Both the position numbers and the translations under genes were made by a program. From assembly GCF_000014685.1 (NCBI RefSeq), contig NC_008321.1, forward strand, positions 2,663,001-2,727,000: 64,000 nt of DNA, given 5' to 3'. Below are positions 1-8,233 of this stretch, piece by piece (within the stretch, counting starts at the first letter, position 1; each line of letters starts with the position of its first letter). The notes under the pieces were generated by a model. It was not told where the DNA came from. It made no database searches and saw nothing but the letters and a program-made list of their open reading frames with translations. The stretch is from Shewanella sp. MR-4. GTDB lineage: Bacteria > Pseudomonadota > Gammaproteobacteria > Enterobacterales > Shewanellaceae.

Positions 1-846
1 CTAAGTGAGGTCACAGGGCTTGAACATCGGCATCTTGCCATCAATAAAGAAGATGAAAAAATCCGCTTCCGCGATATTCAAGCTCAGCCACGAAAGATTA
101 TTTCTAGCCCGACCTGGTCAGGCCTTGAAGATGAGCACGTTTCCTACAACGCAGGTTATACCAACGTCCATGAGTTTATTCCTTGGCGTACCGTGACTGG
201 GCGTCAGCAACTCTACCAAGATCACCAATGGATGCGTGACTTCGGTGAAAGCTTGATTGCCTACCGCCCCCCCATCAATACCCGCACGGTACACGAAATT
301 ATGGGAAAAAAAGGTAATGGCAATAAGGAAAAAGCATTGAATTGGATCACACCACATCAAAAATGGGGGATCCACTCAACCTATAGCGAAAACCTATTAA
401 TGCTGACCCTATCCCGAGGTGGACCAATCGTCTGGATGAGTGAAGACGATGCTAAAGACTTAGGCATTGAAGATAACGATTGGATTGAAGCCTTCAATAG
501 CAATGGCTCATTAACTGCTCGCGCGGTAGTCAGCCAACGAGTACCAGAAGGCATGGTGATGATGTATCACGCCCAAGAACGTTTGGTGAACATTCCTGGA
601 TCAGAAATTACCGGGCAACGCGGTGGTATTCATAACTCGGTCACTCGAGTTTGCCCAAAGCCCACGCATATGATTGGAGGCTATGTCCATCAAGCCTACG
701 GCTTTAACTATTATGGCACTGTGGGTTCTAACCGAGATGAGTTTGTCGTTGTTCGTCGCATGAATAACGTTAACTGGTTAGACAACGAAAATAATGATCA
801 CAAACAAGCACCCAATATGCACAGCGGTCTGTCTGGGGAGAAATAA
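1..846 (+). CDS. narG: Respiratory nitrate reductase alpha subunit NarG, 3' part only
   Basis: The reading frame is open from the first base, so the gene begins before the window; 281 C-terminal residues are visible. They match the end of NarG, the molybdopterin-guanine-dinucleotide subunit that reduces nitrate to nitrite on the cytoplasmic face of the inner membrane. Recognisable stretches are the FIPWRTVTGRQQLYQDHQWM region, the HQKWGIHSTYSENLLMLTLS region and the molydopterin-dinucleotide-binding fold with GSEITGQRGGIHNSVTRV. The stop lies 2 bases before narH, so the two are co-transcribed and translationally close. A C7 run at 267-273 encodes Arg-Pro-Pro and leaves the frame intact. The catalytic N-terminal [4Fe-4S] and Mo-ligand regions are outside the window and cannot be checked. 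Confidence 0.97.
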   Translation, partial: LSEVTGLEHRHLAINKEDEKIRFRDIQAQPRKIISSPTWSGLEDEHVSYNAGYTNVHEFIPWRTVTGRQQLYQDHQWMRDFGESLIAYRPPINTRTVHEIMGKKGNGNKEKALNWITPHQKWGIHSTYSENLLMLTLSRGGPIVWMSEDDAKDLGIEDNDWIEAFNSNGSLTARAVVSQRVPEGMVMMYHAQERLVNIPGSEITGQRGGIHNSVTRVCPKPTHMIGGYVHQAYGFNYYGTVGSNRDEFVVVRRMNNVNWLDNENNDHKQAPNMHSGLSGEK

Positions 847-848
847 GT

Positions 849-2387
849 ATGAGAATTCGTTCACAAGTCGGCATGGTCCTGAACTTAGATAAATGTATTG
901 GCTGCCATACCTGTTCGGTAACTTGTAAAAATGTCTGGACTAGCCGAGAAGGCATGGAGTACGCATGGTTTAACAATGTCGAAAGCAAGCCTGGTACTGG
1001 CTACCCTAGCGATTGGGAAAACCAAGAAAAATGGAAAGGCGGCTGGATACGCAAAATTAGCGGTAAGCTTGAACCAAAAATGGGCGGTAAAATCAGTGTG
1101 TTATCGAAGTTATTCAACAACCCAGATATGCCCGTTATTGATGATTATTATGAGCCATTCACCTTTGATTACGAACATTTGCATAATGCTCCGCAAGGTA
1201 AACATCAGCCGATTGCCCGCCCTCGCTCACTGATCACCGGCGAACGTATGGACAAAATTGAAAAAGGGCCAAACTGGGAAGAAATCCTCGGCGGCGAATT
1301 TTCTAAGCGCTCGGCGGATCAAAACTTCAACCATATACAAAAAGAAATGTATGGTCAGTTTGAAAACACTTTCATGATGTACTTACCTCGTTTGTGCGAG
1401 CACTGTTTAAACCCTGCTTGTGCCGCTACCTGTCCAAGCGGTGCAATTTATAAACGAGAAGAAGACGGTATAGTACTGATAGATCAGGACAAATGTCGTG
1501 GTTGGCGCATGTGCTTAACAGGCTGTCCATACAAAAAAATCTATTTTAACTGGAAGAGCGGTAAGTCAGAAAAATGTATCTTCTGTTATCCTCGGATTGA
1601 AGCGGGTCAACCCACAGTCTGCTCCGAGACCTGTGTCGGACGTATTCGCTATTTGGGCGTTATTTTGTACGATGCTGATCGTATTGAGCAAGCTGCCTCA
1701 GCACATAACACTCAGGATCTCTACCAAAGCCAATTAGATATTTTCTTAGATCCGAACGACCCGAAAGTGATTGCAGAAGCCCGCAAACAGGGAATTACCG
1801 AAAACGTACTCGAGGCGGCACAAAAATCCCCAGTCTACAAAATGGCGATTGATTGGAAACTTGCACTTCCTTTACACCCTGAGTATCGCACTCTACCAAT
1901 GGTCTGGTATGTACCACCACTCTCACCGATCCAATCAGCCGCAGATGCTGGCGCTATCGGCCAAGAGGGTGTGTTACCCGATGTGAAGAGCCTGCGCATT
2001 CCTGTTCAATACCTCGCCAATATGTTAACCGCAGGCGATACCAAACCTGTGCTACATGCATTAAAACGAATGTTAGCTATGCGCCACTTTAAACGTGCAG
2101 AAACCGTCGATGGTGTTGTCGATACTAGTGCATTAGACCAAGTAGGATTAACGGCACAACAAGCTCAAGAAATGTATCGTTACCTCGCAATAGCCAATTA
2201 TGAAGATCGCTTCGTGGTACCAAGTAGCCACCGCGAACTCGCAAAGGAAGCCTTTTCCGAAGCCAAAGGTTGTGGTTTTAGCTTTGGTAATGGTTGCCAT
2301 GGTGGTGACGACAGCAAATTCAATCTCTTTAACAGCCAACGCATCAACGCCATCGACATTACCGCTAAAACCTTGGGGGATAAATAA
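849..2387 (+). CDS. narH: Respiratory nitrate reductase beta subunit NarH
   Basis: This 512-residue iron-sulfur subunit passes electrons from the cytochrome b subunit NarI to NarG. Four Cys clusters are visible: C16-x2-C19-x2-C22-x3-C26 near the N-terminus, CEHC..C...C from about residue 183, CRGWRMC at 216-222 and CIFC near 240. The Trp in CRGWRMC replaces a Cys, the known signature of the [3Fe-4S] cluster in NarH, so one 3Fe and three 4Fe clusters are expected. Length agrees with E. coli NarH (512). The start ATG follows narG by 2 bases. The stop TAA shares its last A with the narJ ATG, typical of a tightly coupled narGHJI operon. No odd features. Confidence 0.97.
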   Translation: MRIRSQVGMVLNLDKCIGCHTCSVTCKNVWTSREGMEYAWFNNVESKPGTGYPSDWENQEKWKGGWIRKISGKLEPKMGGKISVLSKLFNNPDMPVIDDYYEPFTFDYEHLHNAPQGKHQPIARPRSLITGERMDKIEKGPNWEEILGGEFSKRSADQNFNHIQKEMYGQFENTFMMYLPRLCEHCLNPACAATCPSGAIYKREEDGIVLIDQDKCRGWRMCLTGCPYKKIYFNWKSGKSEKCIFCYPRIEAGQPTVCSETCVGRIRYLGVILYDADRIEQAASAHNTQDLYQSQLDIFLDPNDPKVIAEARKQGITENVLEAAQKSPVYKMAIDWKLALPLHPEYRTLPMVWYVPPLSPIQSAADAGAIGQEGVLPDVKSLRIPVQYLANMLTAGDTKPVLHALKRMLAMRHFKRAETVDGVVDTSALDQVGLTAQQAQEMYRYLAIANYEDRFVVPSSHRELAKEAFSEAKGCGFSFGNGCHGGDDSKFNLFNSQRINAIDITAKTLGDK

Positions 2388-3103
2388 TGCAGATGACATC
2401 ACTCAGGTTAATAGCCCTATTGCTAGATTATCCCGAACAGGAGGTTTGGGATAATGCACAGGAACTAAACCATCTAATAAAACAGTGTGCGGAACTAAAC
2501 GAATACCAAAAAGAACGTATTAATCAATTTATTGAACAAATGACTCAAACTCCTTTAATGGATTTACAGGCACAATATGGTGATTTGTTTGAGCGTGGTC
2601 GTTCTTTATCATTATTACTATTTGAACACGTCCACGGTGAATCCCGTGACCGTGGACAGGCAATGATTGATTTACTCAACCAATATAATGCAGCAGGAAT
2701 GGTATTAACGGCTAAACAACTGCCCGACTATTTGCCAACCTACCTCGAATACTTGTCGCAATTGACAGTGTACGAGTCAATAAGCGGCTTAAAGGATGTC
2801 GCCCCAATTCTCGCGCTTCTCAAAGAGCGACTGAGTCAACGGCAGAGCTACTACAGTAATTTATTGCAGGTATTAATCGAGCAATCTGGGGAGAAAATTG
2901 CACAGGAAAAACTGGCCGAGACGGTGGCAAATGAAGCCAAAGATGACACACCGCAAGCACTCGATGCGGTGTGGGAAGAAGAGCAAATAAAGTTCTTGGG
3001 CGATGAGGGATGCGCCTCAGTCCAACAAACTCTCCATCAAAAACGATTTGCTCACGCCGTTGTTCCGCAATACCTCGACACTAAAGCATTAAACGGAGCG
3101 TAA
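2387..3103 (+). CDS. narJ: Nitrate reductase molybdenum-cofactor assembly chaperone NarJ
   Basis: A protein of 238 residues of the NarJ/DmsD (TorD-like) chaperone family, which holds apo-NarG in the cytoplasm until the molybdenum cofactor is inserted; it is not part of the finished enzyme. The family-typical stretch RGRSLSLLLFEHVHGESRDRGQAM is present near residues 69-94, followed by the LPDYLPTYLEYL helix. The ATG overlaps the narH stop by one base. narI starts 2 bases after the stop. Position between narH and narI is the canonical one. It is acidic and helical with no signal peptide or membrane segment. Confidence 0.95.
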   Translation: MQMTSLRLIALLLDYPEQEVWDNAQELNHLIKQCAELNEYQKERINQFIEQMTQTPLMDLQAQYGDLFERGRSLSLLLFEHVHGESRDRGQAMIDLLNQYNAAGMVLTAKQLPDYLPTYLEYLSQLTVYESISGLKDVAPILALLKERLSQRQSYYSNLLQVLIEQSGEKIAQEKLAETVANEAKDDTPQALDAVWEEEQIKFLGDEGCASVQQTLHQKRFAHAVVPQYLDTKALNGA

Positions 3104-3105
3104 CC

Positions 3106-3789
3106 ATGAATTTTCTTAATGGTTTTTTCTTTGATATTTATCCTTATATTGCCGCAGCTGTGTTCTTTATCGGTAGTTGGCTCAGATATGACTACGGCCA
3201 ATATACTTGGCGGGCAGGCTCGAGCCAGCTATTGGATAATACGAATATGCAACTTGCTTCTGGCCTATTTCATATAGGTATTATTGGGATCCTACTGGGG
3301 CATTTTTTTGGAATGCTAACCCCACATTGGATGTATGAATCCTTCTTGTCGATTCAGACTAAACAACTTATTGCCATGATCGCTGGGGGAATTTTTGGTC
3401 TGATGACAATTGCCGGTGGAGCAATGCTACTCAAGCGAAGATTGACTAATGTTCGTGTCCGCGCAACATCGTCATTTGCCGATATCATGATCCTCACGTT
3501 ACTTGTCATCCAAGCTTGTCTAGGGGTGCTAACGATTCCTTTCTCTGCCCAACATTTAGATGGTAGTGAAATGATGAAATTAGTCAGTTGGGTGCAAGGC
3601 ATTGTCACATTCCAAGCTGGAGCATCCGCTCACTTAGAGGGCGTTGGTTTTATATTTAGATTGCATATGGTCTTAGGCATGACACTGTTCTTACTATTTC
3701 CATTCTGCCGATTAGTACATATTTGGAGTGTACCTGTCGAATATCTCACCCGCCGCTATCAAATTGTCCGTAGCCGGAACAATATCTAA
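3106..3789 (+). CDS. narI: Respiratory nitrate reductase gamma subunit (cytochrome b) NarI
   Basis: This integral membrane subunit of 227 residues oxidises quinol and feeds electrons to NarH. Five hydrophobic segments are visible. Haem-ligand histidines expected for two b haems lie in the FHIGIIGILLGHFFG helix (His about 56 and 66) and in the late RLHMVLGMTLFLLFPFCRLVH helix. Length is close to E. coli NarI (225). It ends the operon: a strong hairpin terminator follows 12 bases after the stop. The presence of narGHJI indicates respiratory nitrate reduction in addition to the periplasmic Nap system common in the genus. Confidence 0.96.
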   Translation: MNFLNGFFFDIYPYIAAAVFFIGSWLRYDYGQYTWRAGSSQLLDNTNMQLASGLFHIGIIGILLGHFFGMLTPHWMYESFLSIQTKQLIAMIAGGIFGLMTIAGGAMLLKRRLTNVRVRATSSFADIMILTLLVIQACLGVLTIPFSAQHLDGSEMMKLVSWVQGIVTFQAGASAHLEGVGFIFRLHMVLGMTLFLLFPFCRLVHIWSVPVEYLTRRYQIVRSRNNI

Positions 3790-3801
3790 GTTCTAAATAA
3801 T

Positions 3802-3828
3802 AAAGCCACCTGTTTTGCAGGTGGCTTT
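3802..3828 (+). terminator. Terminator of the narGHJI operon
   Basis: An 11-bp perfect stem (AAAGCCACCTG / CAGGTGGCTTT) with a 5-base loop begins 12 bases after the narI stop. The descending arm ends in TTT, so termination is expected on the plus strand; the A-rich left flank would also act on the minus strand. Confidence 0.85.
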
Positions 3829-3952
3829 GATACGACATTCCTCTAGAAAACTAAGCATTGATTGACTCGCTGGAGAATGAGTCTTAATTGAAAATTATCA
3901 CAGATACAAAAAATTATTCAGCCGCGAAGAGGCAAAACCGAGGGCCTAGCCC

Positions 3953-4454
3953 TTGTCATACAGACCAACTGACCTAGCTCTATCATCGCCGTACTTTATT
4001 TCTATAAAGCCCACAAATAACACTGCAAGCCTAACAACAGCTGTATATATTGACCGTTTCGAGCGGATAAACGTTCATTGGGGCCACGCAATCGGAGATG
4101 CGGCGCTTATTTATATCGCAAGGTTGACGCAAACTAAACTGAGTTCGAGTGATATTCACACCCGTCTAGGGGCTTACCTGATGTTATCCAATACTGACCA
4201 TGAAGACATCGGCAAGTTGCGGAATCGATTCGACATGGGCTTGGTATGCAGCCATAGCACCATGATGGACATAGCATCCGCTGCATCGCAAGCTTTGGTT
4301 TATCATCCATAATCTTACCGAAAATCAATCACCTCGAGAGGTGCAAACTTCCTTGGAGAGCTTATTCAATCATGCCATTCAGGCCATGACGCGAGCCAAA
4401 CACGCAGAGAAGAATAGAGTAAATACAGCAAAAAACAGTCATCTTGTAGTTTAG
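3953..4454 (+). pseudogene. Decayed GGDEF (diguanylate cyclase-like) gene fragment
   Basis: The first frame (3953-4312, TTG start) contains YIDRFERINVHWGHAIGDAALIYIARL, which follows the GGDEF-domain pattern D-x-F-x-x-[IV]-N-x-x-x-GH-x-x-GD-x-x-L-x-x-[IV]-A. The site that should read R-x-GG[DE]EF is RLGAYLML, so the catalytic loop is lost. A stop at 4310-4312 interrupts it. A second frame continues to the TAG at 4452-4454 and contains FNHAIQAMTRAKHAEKNRV, which matches the usual C-terminal A-x-x-A-[ML]-x-x-AK-x-x-x-[RK]NRV of GGDEF domains. I infer a frameshifted remnant without enzymatic function. It sits at the left edge of the AT-rich accessory block. Confidence 0.6.
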
Positions 4455-4599
4455 ATAATTCTCACATACCATAAGATACTTTGTTATATCAGGCAGACCA
4501 CACAAAAACCTTAACAAATAAGTTATCTTTGGACAAAGTTATTCCTAAAATTTTGCTCATTCAAATATACGAAATTCTCATCAAAAGAATAATATAGCT

Positions 4600-5535
4600 T
4601 TAATTTAAAAATTTATTCAAATTACATTGTCTACATTTATCATCACAATTAAAAAGGCATTGTAGTTTTTTTTGCACATCTTTGAGAACAGCAGGATTGC
4701 TAATAGCTTTAATTATATTAAATTTCATTAGATACATACCCATTTTATTATCACTACTTCGATAGTACTTCACTTCCTTTGCTTCGAACACAACTTTACA
4801 AAAGCTAAGCATAGGCGGAAAGTCTGCTATAAAAAAATAAACATAATCCTTTTCGCTTGAAAATTTTAACAAATAATAACAAATTGCAAGATTGATAAGT
4901 TCAAAATAATGTTTGGAACTAGTATAGTAACCAGGCATTACTAAGGCGCTTTTTTTTACTTCATCCTTATCAAGCTTGATAAAATGAGGACTATCATTTA
5001 GAGGCAAAAGATTCGCAATCCCTGACCAATGCCCCACTATCAGACCATCATCATTCTTCAACAAAAGAGCTGTATACAATAAATCTTTAGTAGACAAAAA
5101 TTTATTAAACTCCTTTAAAGATAAAATATTACTATTAAACTTACCAAAAATATTTTGATACTCATCACTTCTAATCTCTGAAACCTCCGAAATGACATGT
5201 TCAGGCAACTTAAAGTAAGAGAATGATGATATTGAAAAATCTAGCGCCTTCGAGAGTAGATTAACGGCAGTCATAGCCTTATTAGAGGACTTTTGTTCCA
5301 ATACATCGACCTCTTTGAGTATATCGACAAAGTTAACCCCCAAAATCTTTGCAATATACAATTGTTTATATAACGGAGGAGTACTCTTGCCATTAATCCA
5401 GCGACTTAAGGTAATTAAATCCAATCCATCGAATATATCGTAATACTCACACTGCAACAGCGCGATCAAATCTTTCCTAGATATTTCTTTTTGCTCAATC
5501 CATGACTCCAATTTAGTTGAAAACTTGTATGTCAC
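4600..5535 (-). CDS. HTH (XRE-like) regulator with C-terminal cysteine cluster
   Basis: The GTG at 5535 is preferred because AGGGG lies 5 bases upstream; a TTG at 5556 would add 7 residues. The product is about 311 residues. The N-terminal 75 residues look like a helix-turn-helix domain (SRKDLIALLQ...LITLSRWINGKSTPPLYKQLYIAKILG). The middle is not recognised. The extreme C-terminus has C-x3-C-x3-C-x2-C (CLFNCDDKCRQC), four cysteines that could bind zinc or an Fe-S cluster. The gene is very AT-rich, unlike the nar genes upstream, which suggests acquisition. It stands alone, about 1.6 kb from the fimbrial operon on the same strand, so a role in fimbrial control is possible but only inferred. 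Confidence 0.7.
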   Translation of the reverse strand: MTYKFSTKLESWIEQKEISRKDLIALLQCEYYDIFDGLDLITLSRWINGKSTPPLYKQLYIAKILGVNFVDILKEVDVLEQKSSNKAMTAVNLLSKALDFSISSFSYFKLPEHVISEVSEIRSDEYQNIFGKFNSNILSLKEFNKFLSTKDLLYTALLLKNDDGLIVGHWSGIANLLPLNDSPHFIKLDKDEVKKSALVMPGYYTSSKHYFELINLAICYYLLKFSSEKDYVYFFIADFPPMLSFCKVVFEAKEVKYYRSSDNKMGMYLMKFNIIKAISNPAVLKDVQKKLQCLFNCDDKCRQCNLNKFLN

Positions 5536-5556
5536 AATAGCCCCTATACATTGCAA

Positions 5557-6080
5557 ACCACATCAAAGTAAATCTATTTCTAGCAGAAATAAATTTAGAT
5601 ATTAAATTATCATCTCAAAAACAGTAAAACTAGAAAGACAATCCAAAAACCACTACCAAATAGGCATGTACAAATAATGTCCATGGACCTAAAAAGGTGA
5701 TTAACGAAATAAGAAGTCAATAATTGACAAATGATATAAATGGTACAGTTATTATATGATAAGATGTTTACTACTAAACATATGATACATTAAAATTACT
5801 TTAGATTCGAAAAATAAGAATAAAAATGTGACGCGACCCACATTTAAAACACATAAAAAAATAAAAAAATAAACATAGATACAACTTTAACTTGCTTAAA
5901 ACGCCAGCAACAACGTTTAAAAAATGTATCGCATTGAATTCCCGTATAGATTTCATTACTATAACGAAAGATGCATAACTATCTAGCATTTTGTTTTTTG
6001 ATAAACAGTTATCCTCATCTAACATTACTCTTGATGAACAATAATCATAGTCTTGAATCAACACCGATTTCCTAGAAATC
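5557..6080. other. AT-rich intergenic stretch without a convincing gene
   Basis: About 520 bases of very AT-rich sequence between the HTH gene and the first IS3 remnant. It must contain the promoter of the HTH gene on the minus strand. A minus-strand frame of 87 codons (5801-6064) has no ribosome-binding site and no recognisable domain, and I do not call it. Confidence 0.5.
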
Positions 6081-6114
6081 TTTTAGTTAGATAAACTAAC
6101 CTAAAGAGGTATCT

Positions 6115-6333
6115 ATGAACCATAAACGTTATCCCGAAGAATTTAAAATCGAAGCTGTTAAGCAAGTTACCATTGCTGGCTATTCTGTTGCTGATGTTAC
6201 TCAGCGTTTAGGAACAACCACCCACAGTCTTTATGCCTGGATTAAGCGCTATGACCCCGATTCAGAAGAACATTTGCAAAAGTCTAAGAGTCCGTCGAGA
6301 ACGGCTACAGAAAGAGCTCAAGCGTGGCACTGA
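6115..6333 (+). pseudogene. IS3-family OrfA transposase fragment
   Basis: 72 codons from ATG 6115, with AAAGAGGT upstream as ribosome-binding site. The first 45 residues are a typical IS3-family OrfA helix-turn-helix (RYPEEFKIEAVKQV...SLYAWIKRY). The frame then departs from the family; the expected leucine-zipper continuation (RLQKELKRGTEEHDLLK) is found in another frame at about 6300-6350, so a frameshift lies near 6290. Non-functional. Confidence 0.75.
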
Positions 6334-6662
6334 AGAACATGACTTGTTAAAAATGCAGCAGAATACTTCGCTAGCCACCCCGAGTAAGATACGCCTTTAT
6401 TCAACAGCATCATCACAGCTATTTAGTGCGACAACTTTGTCAGCTGTTTGATGTTCATCCGAGCGGGTATTACTCATGGAGAATCAGCCATATGGAGAAT
6501 CAGCCACAAATCAAAGTAACAGAAGGAAAATGAACGACTTGCTGGACAGCTTAAGTTGAGTTAGCTTGAATCTGGTGGAGATTATGGATATCGGAAACCT
6601 TGTGCTCGCGGCGGTGAACGCCATATAGTGACGCTAAATCGTTTAGAGCGACAATTTAATCC

Positions 6663-6887
6663 ATCGGCCCCCAATATGGCTTGGATAGCCGATATTACCT
6701 GCATCAAAAAAATGAAGATTGGTTATATGTTGGTGCAGTTATGGACTTATTTTCTCGTCGTATTACTGGTTGGTTGATGGGCAGCAGAATAACCAAAGAG
6801 CTAGCCTTAGAAGTGCTTTTAATGGCTATATGGAGCCGTAAACCTACAGGTAAGGTGTTAGTCCACTCAGATCCGGAAAGCCAATAG
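6663..6887 (+). pseudogene. IS3-family OrfB (DDE integrase core) fragment
   Basis: Contains WLYVGAVMDLFSRRITGWLMGSRITKELALEVLLMAIWSRKPTGKVLVHSDPESQ, the DDE core region around the second catalytic Asp of IS3 OrfB (normally HSDxGSQY). Gln is followed by a TAG where Tyr is expected. The preceding WIADIT motif is in a different frame. It is a fragment of a dead transposase. Confidence 0.75.
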
Positions 6888-7120
6888 TTTCTTTCAGTTG
6901 CTAAAGCGTGAGCAGATCAAACCGAAGATCTATTCGACAAGAGAAGTGGCTAAAGTGATATTTTTAAGTTTTACAACCCAAAACTGCAGCATAGTCCCTA
7001 TCATGGCTTATCACCGTTAGAGCATGAACGCCAGTATTTTACTGAGGGTCAAAATTGTATAATGAAATAGTGGCGATTCAAACAAAGCCCCATAATAAGT
7101 GTTTAATATTTGATTTTTGG

Positions 7121-8137
7121 CTATTCATAAGTCATAACAACTATTGTTTTTGCCTCAACTGTTCCTGCAGTCAAAACTGGGTCCACTTGTATATATCTAG
7201 CTGAAAATGGAATGGTGTAACTCGCAGCGGCCGAGTCATCAGCACCAACAACATAAAATGGTGTATTTAGTACAATTGCCCCCCCCCAGTTGTTCGATAG
7301 AATCTGTATATTAACCCCATCGGCAGATGTCGTTGAGGTCAATGTAGATAGAGAATCGCTAGAGTTACTCGAGTTATAAGCATCTGAAAAACTGATATAA
7401 GCTTTTGTTCCACTTTGACAAGTCACATTCAGGTTAAAGTTTTTTTCCCCAGCGCCAGTTCCAACACCATTAAAATCACCAACATTCACAGTTGGCAAAT
7501 TAACAACCTTATTATCATCTTCCGTTGAAAAAGAACATGTACCTGGGTTGACATTCACTGTAAATAAATATGAAACGTCCCGACTTACATAGCCATTATT
7601 TGAGTATTGATTCTCAGATAAATATGCATACCCTAATCCTCCATAAACTTGATGAATTCCTTTATCGATAACTCCCCTTACATGAAATCGAGTTTTGTAG
7701 TGTGCCGAGTACCAGCCGTTACCATCCGGATGATTACGTAAATTAACATGTCTACTTGATATAGTAGCCAAATTAATCCAAGGACCACCACTATCTTTTA
7801 CCCATAGTTCATAAAAAACATTCGGATTATTAGTAGCAAACATCGCGGTAGAATCAATAGTTTCTATTTGCGAATTAGGGGAGTAAAACCAATGTGAACT
7901 TCCTGCTGAAGAGCAACCATAAAAGGTCCAGTACAACCCATTTCCTCCAGTTGTATACCAATCAGAAGTAAATACACTAGAGTCACTCATATCCCCTTGA
8001 GATACATCACCCATATTAATACTTGCATTTAGATATACATTAGGAGCCCCAACACTTGTACAATATGCCAATATTTTTTCGCTGAAAAATAAAAGTAAAC
8101 AAAAAACACAAAAACGAAACTTTATTGCAAAAAACAT
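7121..8137 (-). CDS. Fimbrial tip adhesin (two-domain) with in-frame G9 tract
   Basis: A secreted protein of 338 residues: an N-terminal signal peptide (hydrophobic to about residue 24), a variable N-terminal domain to about residue 190, then a pilin-type domain beginning near NPGTCSFSTEDD with the paired Cys and the terminal beta-strand pattern ending in VMTYE. That architecture is that of chaperone-usher tip adhesins, with a receptor-binding domain followed by a donor-strand-accepting pilin domain. It is the last gene of the fimbrial operon, 96 bases after the usher. The coding strand has nine consecutive G at 7287-7279 (Trp284-Gly-Gly). Loss or gain of one G gives a stop within about 4 or 15 codons and removes the last pilin strands. 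The ligand is unknown. Confidence 0.8.
   Translation of the reverse strand: MFFAIKFRFCVFCLLLFFSEKILAYCTSVGAPNVYLNASINMGDVSQGDMSDSSVFTSDWYTTGGNGLYWTFYGCSSAGSSHWFYSPNSQIETIDSTAMFATNNPNVFYELWVKDSGGPWINLATISSRHVNLRNHPDGNGWYSAHYKTRFHVRGVIDKGIHQVYGGLGYAYLSENQYSNNGYVSRDVSYLFTVNVNPGTCSFSTEDDNKVVNLPTVNVGDFNGVGTGAGEKNFNLNVTCQSGTKAYISFSDAYNSSNSSDSLSTLTSTTSADGVNIQILSNNWGGAIVLNTPFYVVGADDSAAASYTIPFSARYIQVDPVLTAGTVEAKTIVVMTYE
7279..7287 (-). repeat. Homopolymeric G9 tract in the tip-adhesin gene
   Basis: Nine C on the plus strand, nine G in the coding strand, read as TGG GGG GGG. A one-base loss gives QLY then TAA; a one-base gain gives 13 altered codons then TGA. Both remove about 50 C-terminal residues. 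Confidence 0.95.
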
Positions 8138-8233
8138 ATTGAAGACCCGTTACATTAACATTTCACACCATTTACTTCTGCTTATAAAATTGCAAAAAAC
8201 AAAGCATATATACAGAAACGACTTCACAATAAA

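Larger units (their letters stand above)
6080..7090 (+). mobile_element. IS3-family insertion sequence remnant, copy 1
   Basis: Decayed IS3-type element. OrfA-like sequence begins at ATG 6115 (RYPEEFKIEAVKQVTIAGYSVADVTQRLGTT, an HTH typical of IS3-family OrfA). The catalytic OrfB part is broken into frames. WIADIT (about 6678-6695) is followed, after a shift, by WLYVGAVMDLFSRRITGWLM, and VLVHSDPESQ ends in a premature stop at 6885-6887. A late YHGLSPLEHERQYF segment reaches a stop near 7070. The left edge has TTTTAGTTAGATAAACTAAC, shared with copy 2 at 14277; a matching right inverted repeat is not obvious. It cannot encode a working transposase. Confidence 0.8.

Noticed and set aside
267..273. 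C7 run in narG as a phase-variation tract
   Set aside because: Shorter, in a metabolic gene, and encodes conserved residues. It was used as a comparison for the G8/G9 tracts.
5801..6064. Minus-strand 87-codon frame as a gene
   Set aside because: AT-rich sequence, no ribosome-binding site and no recognisable domain.
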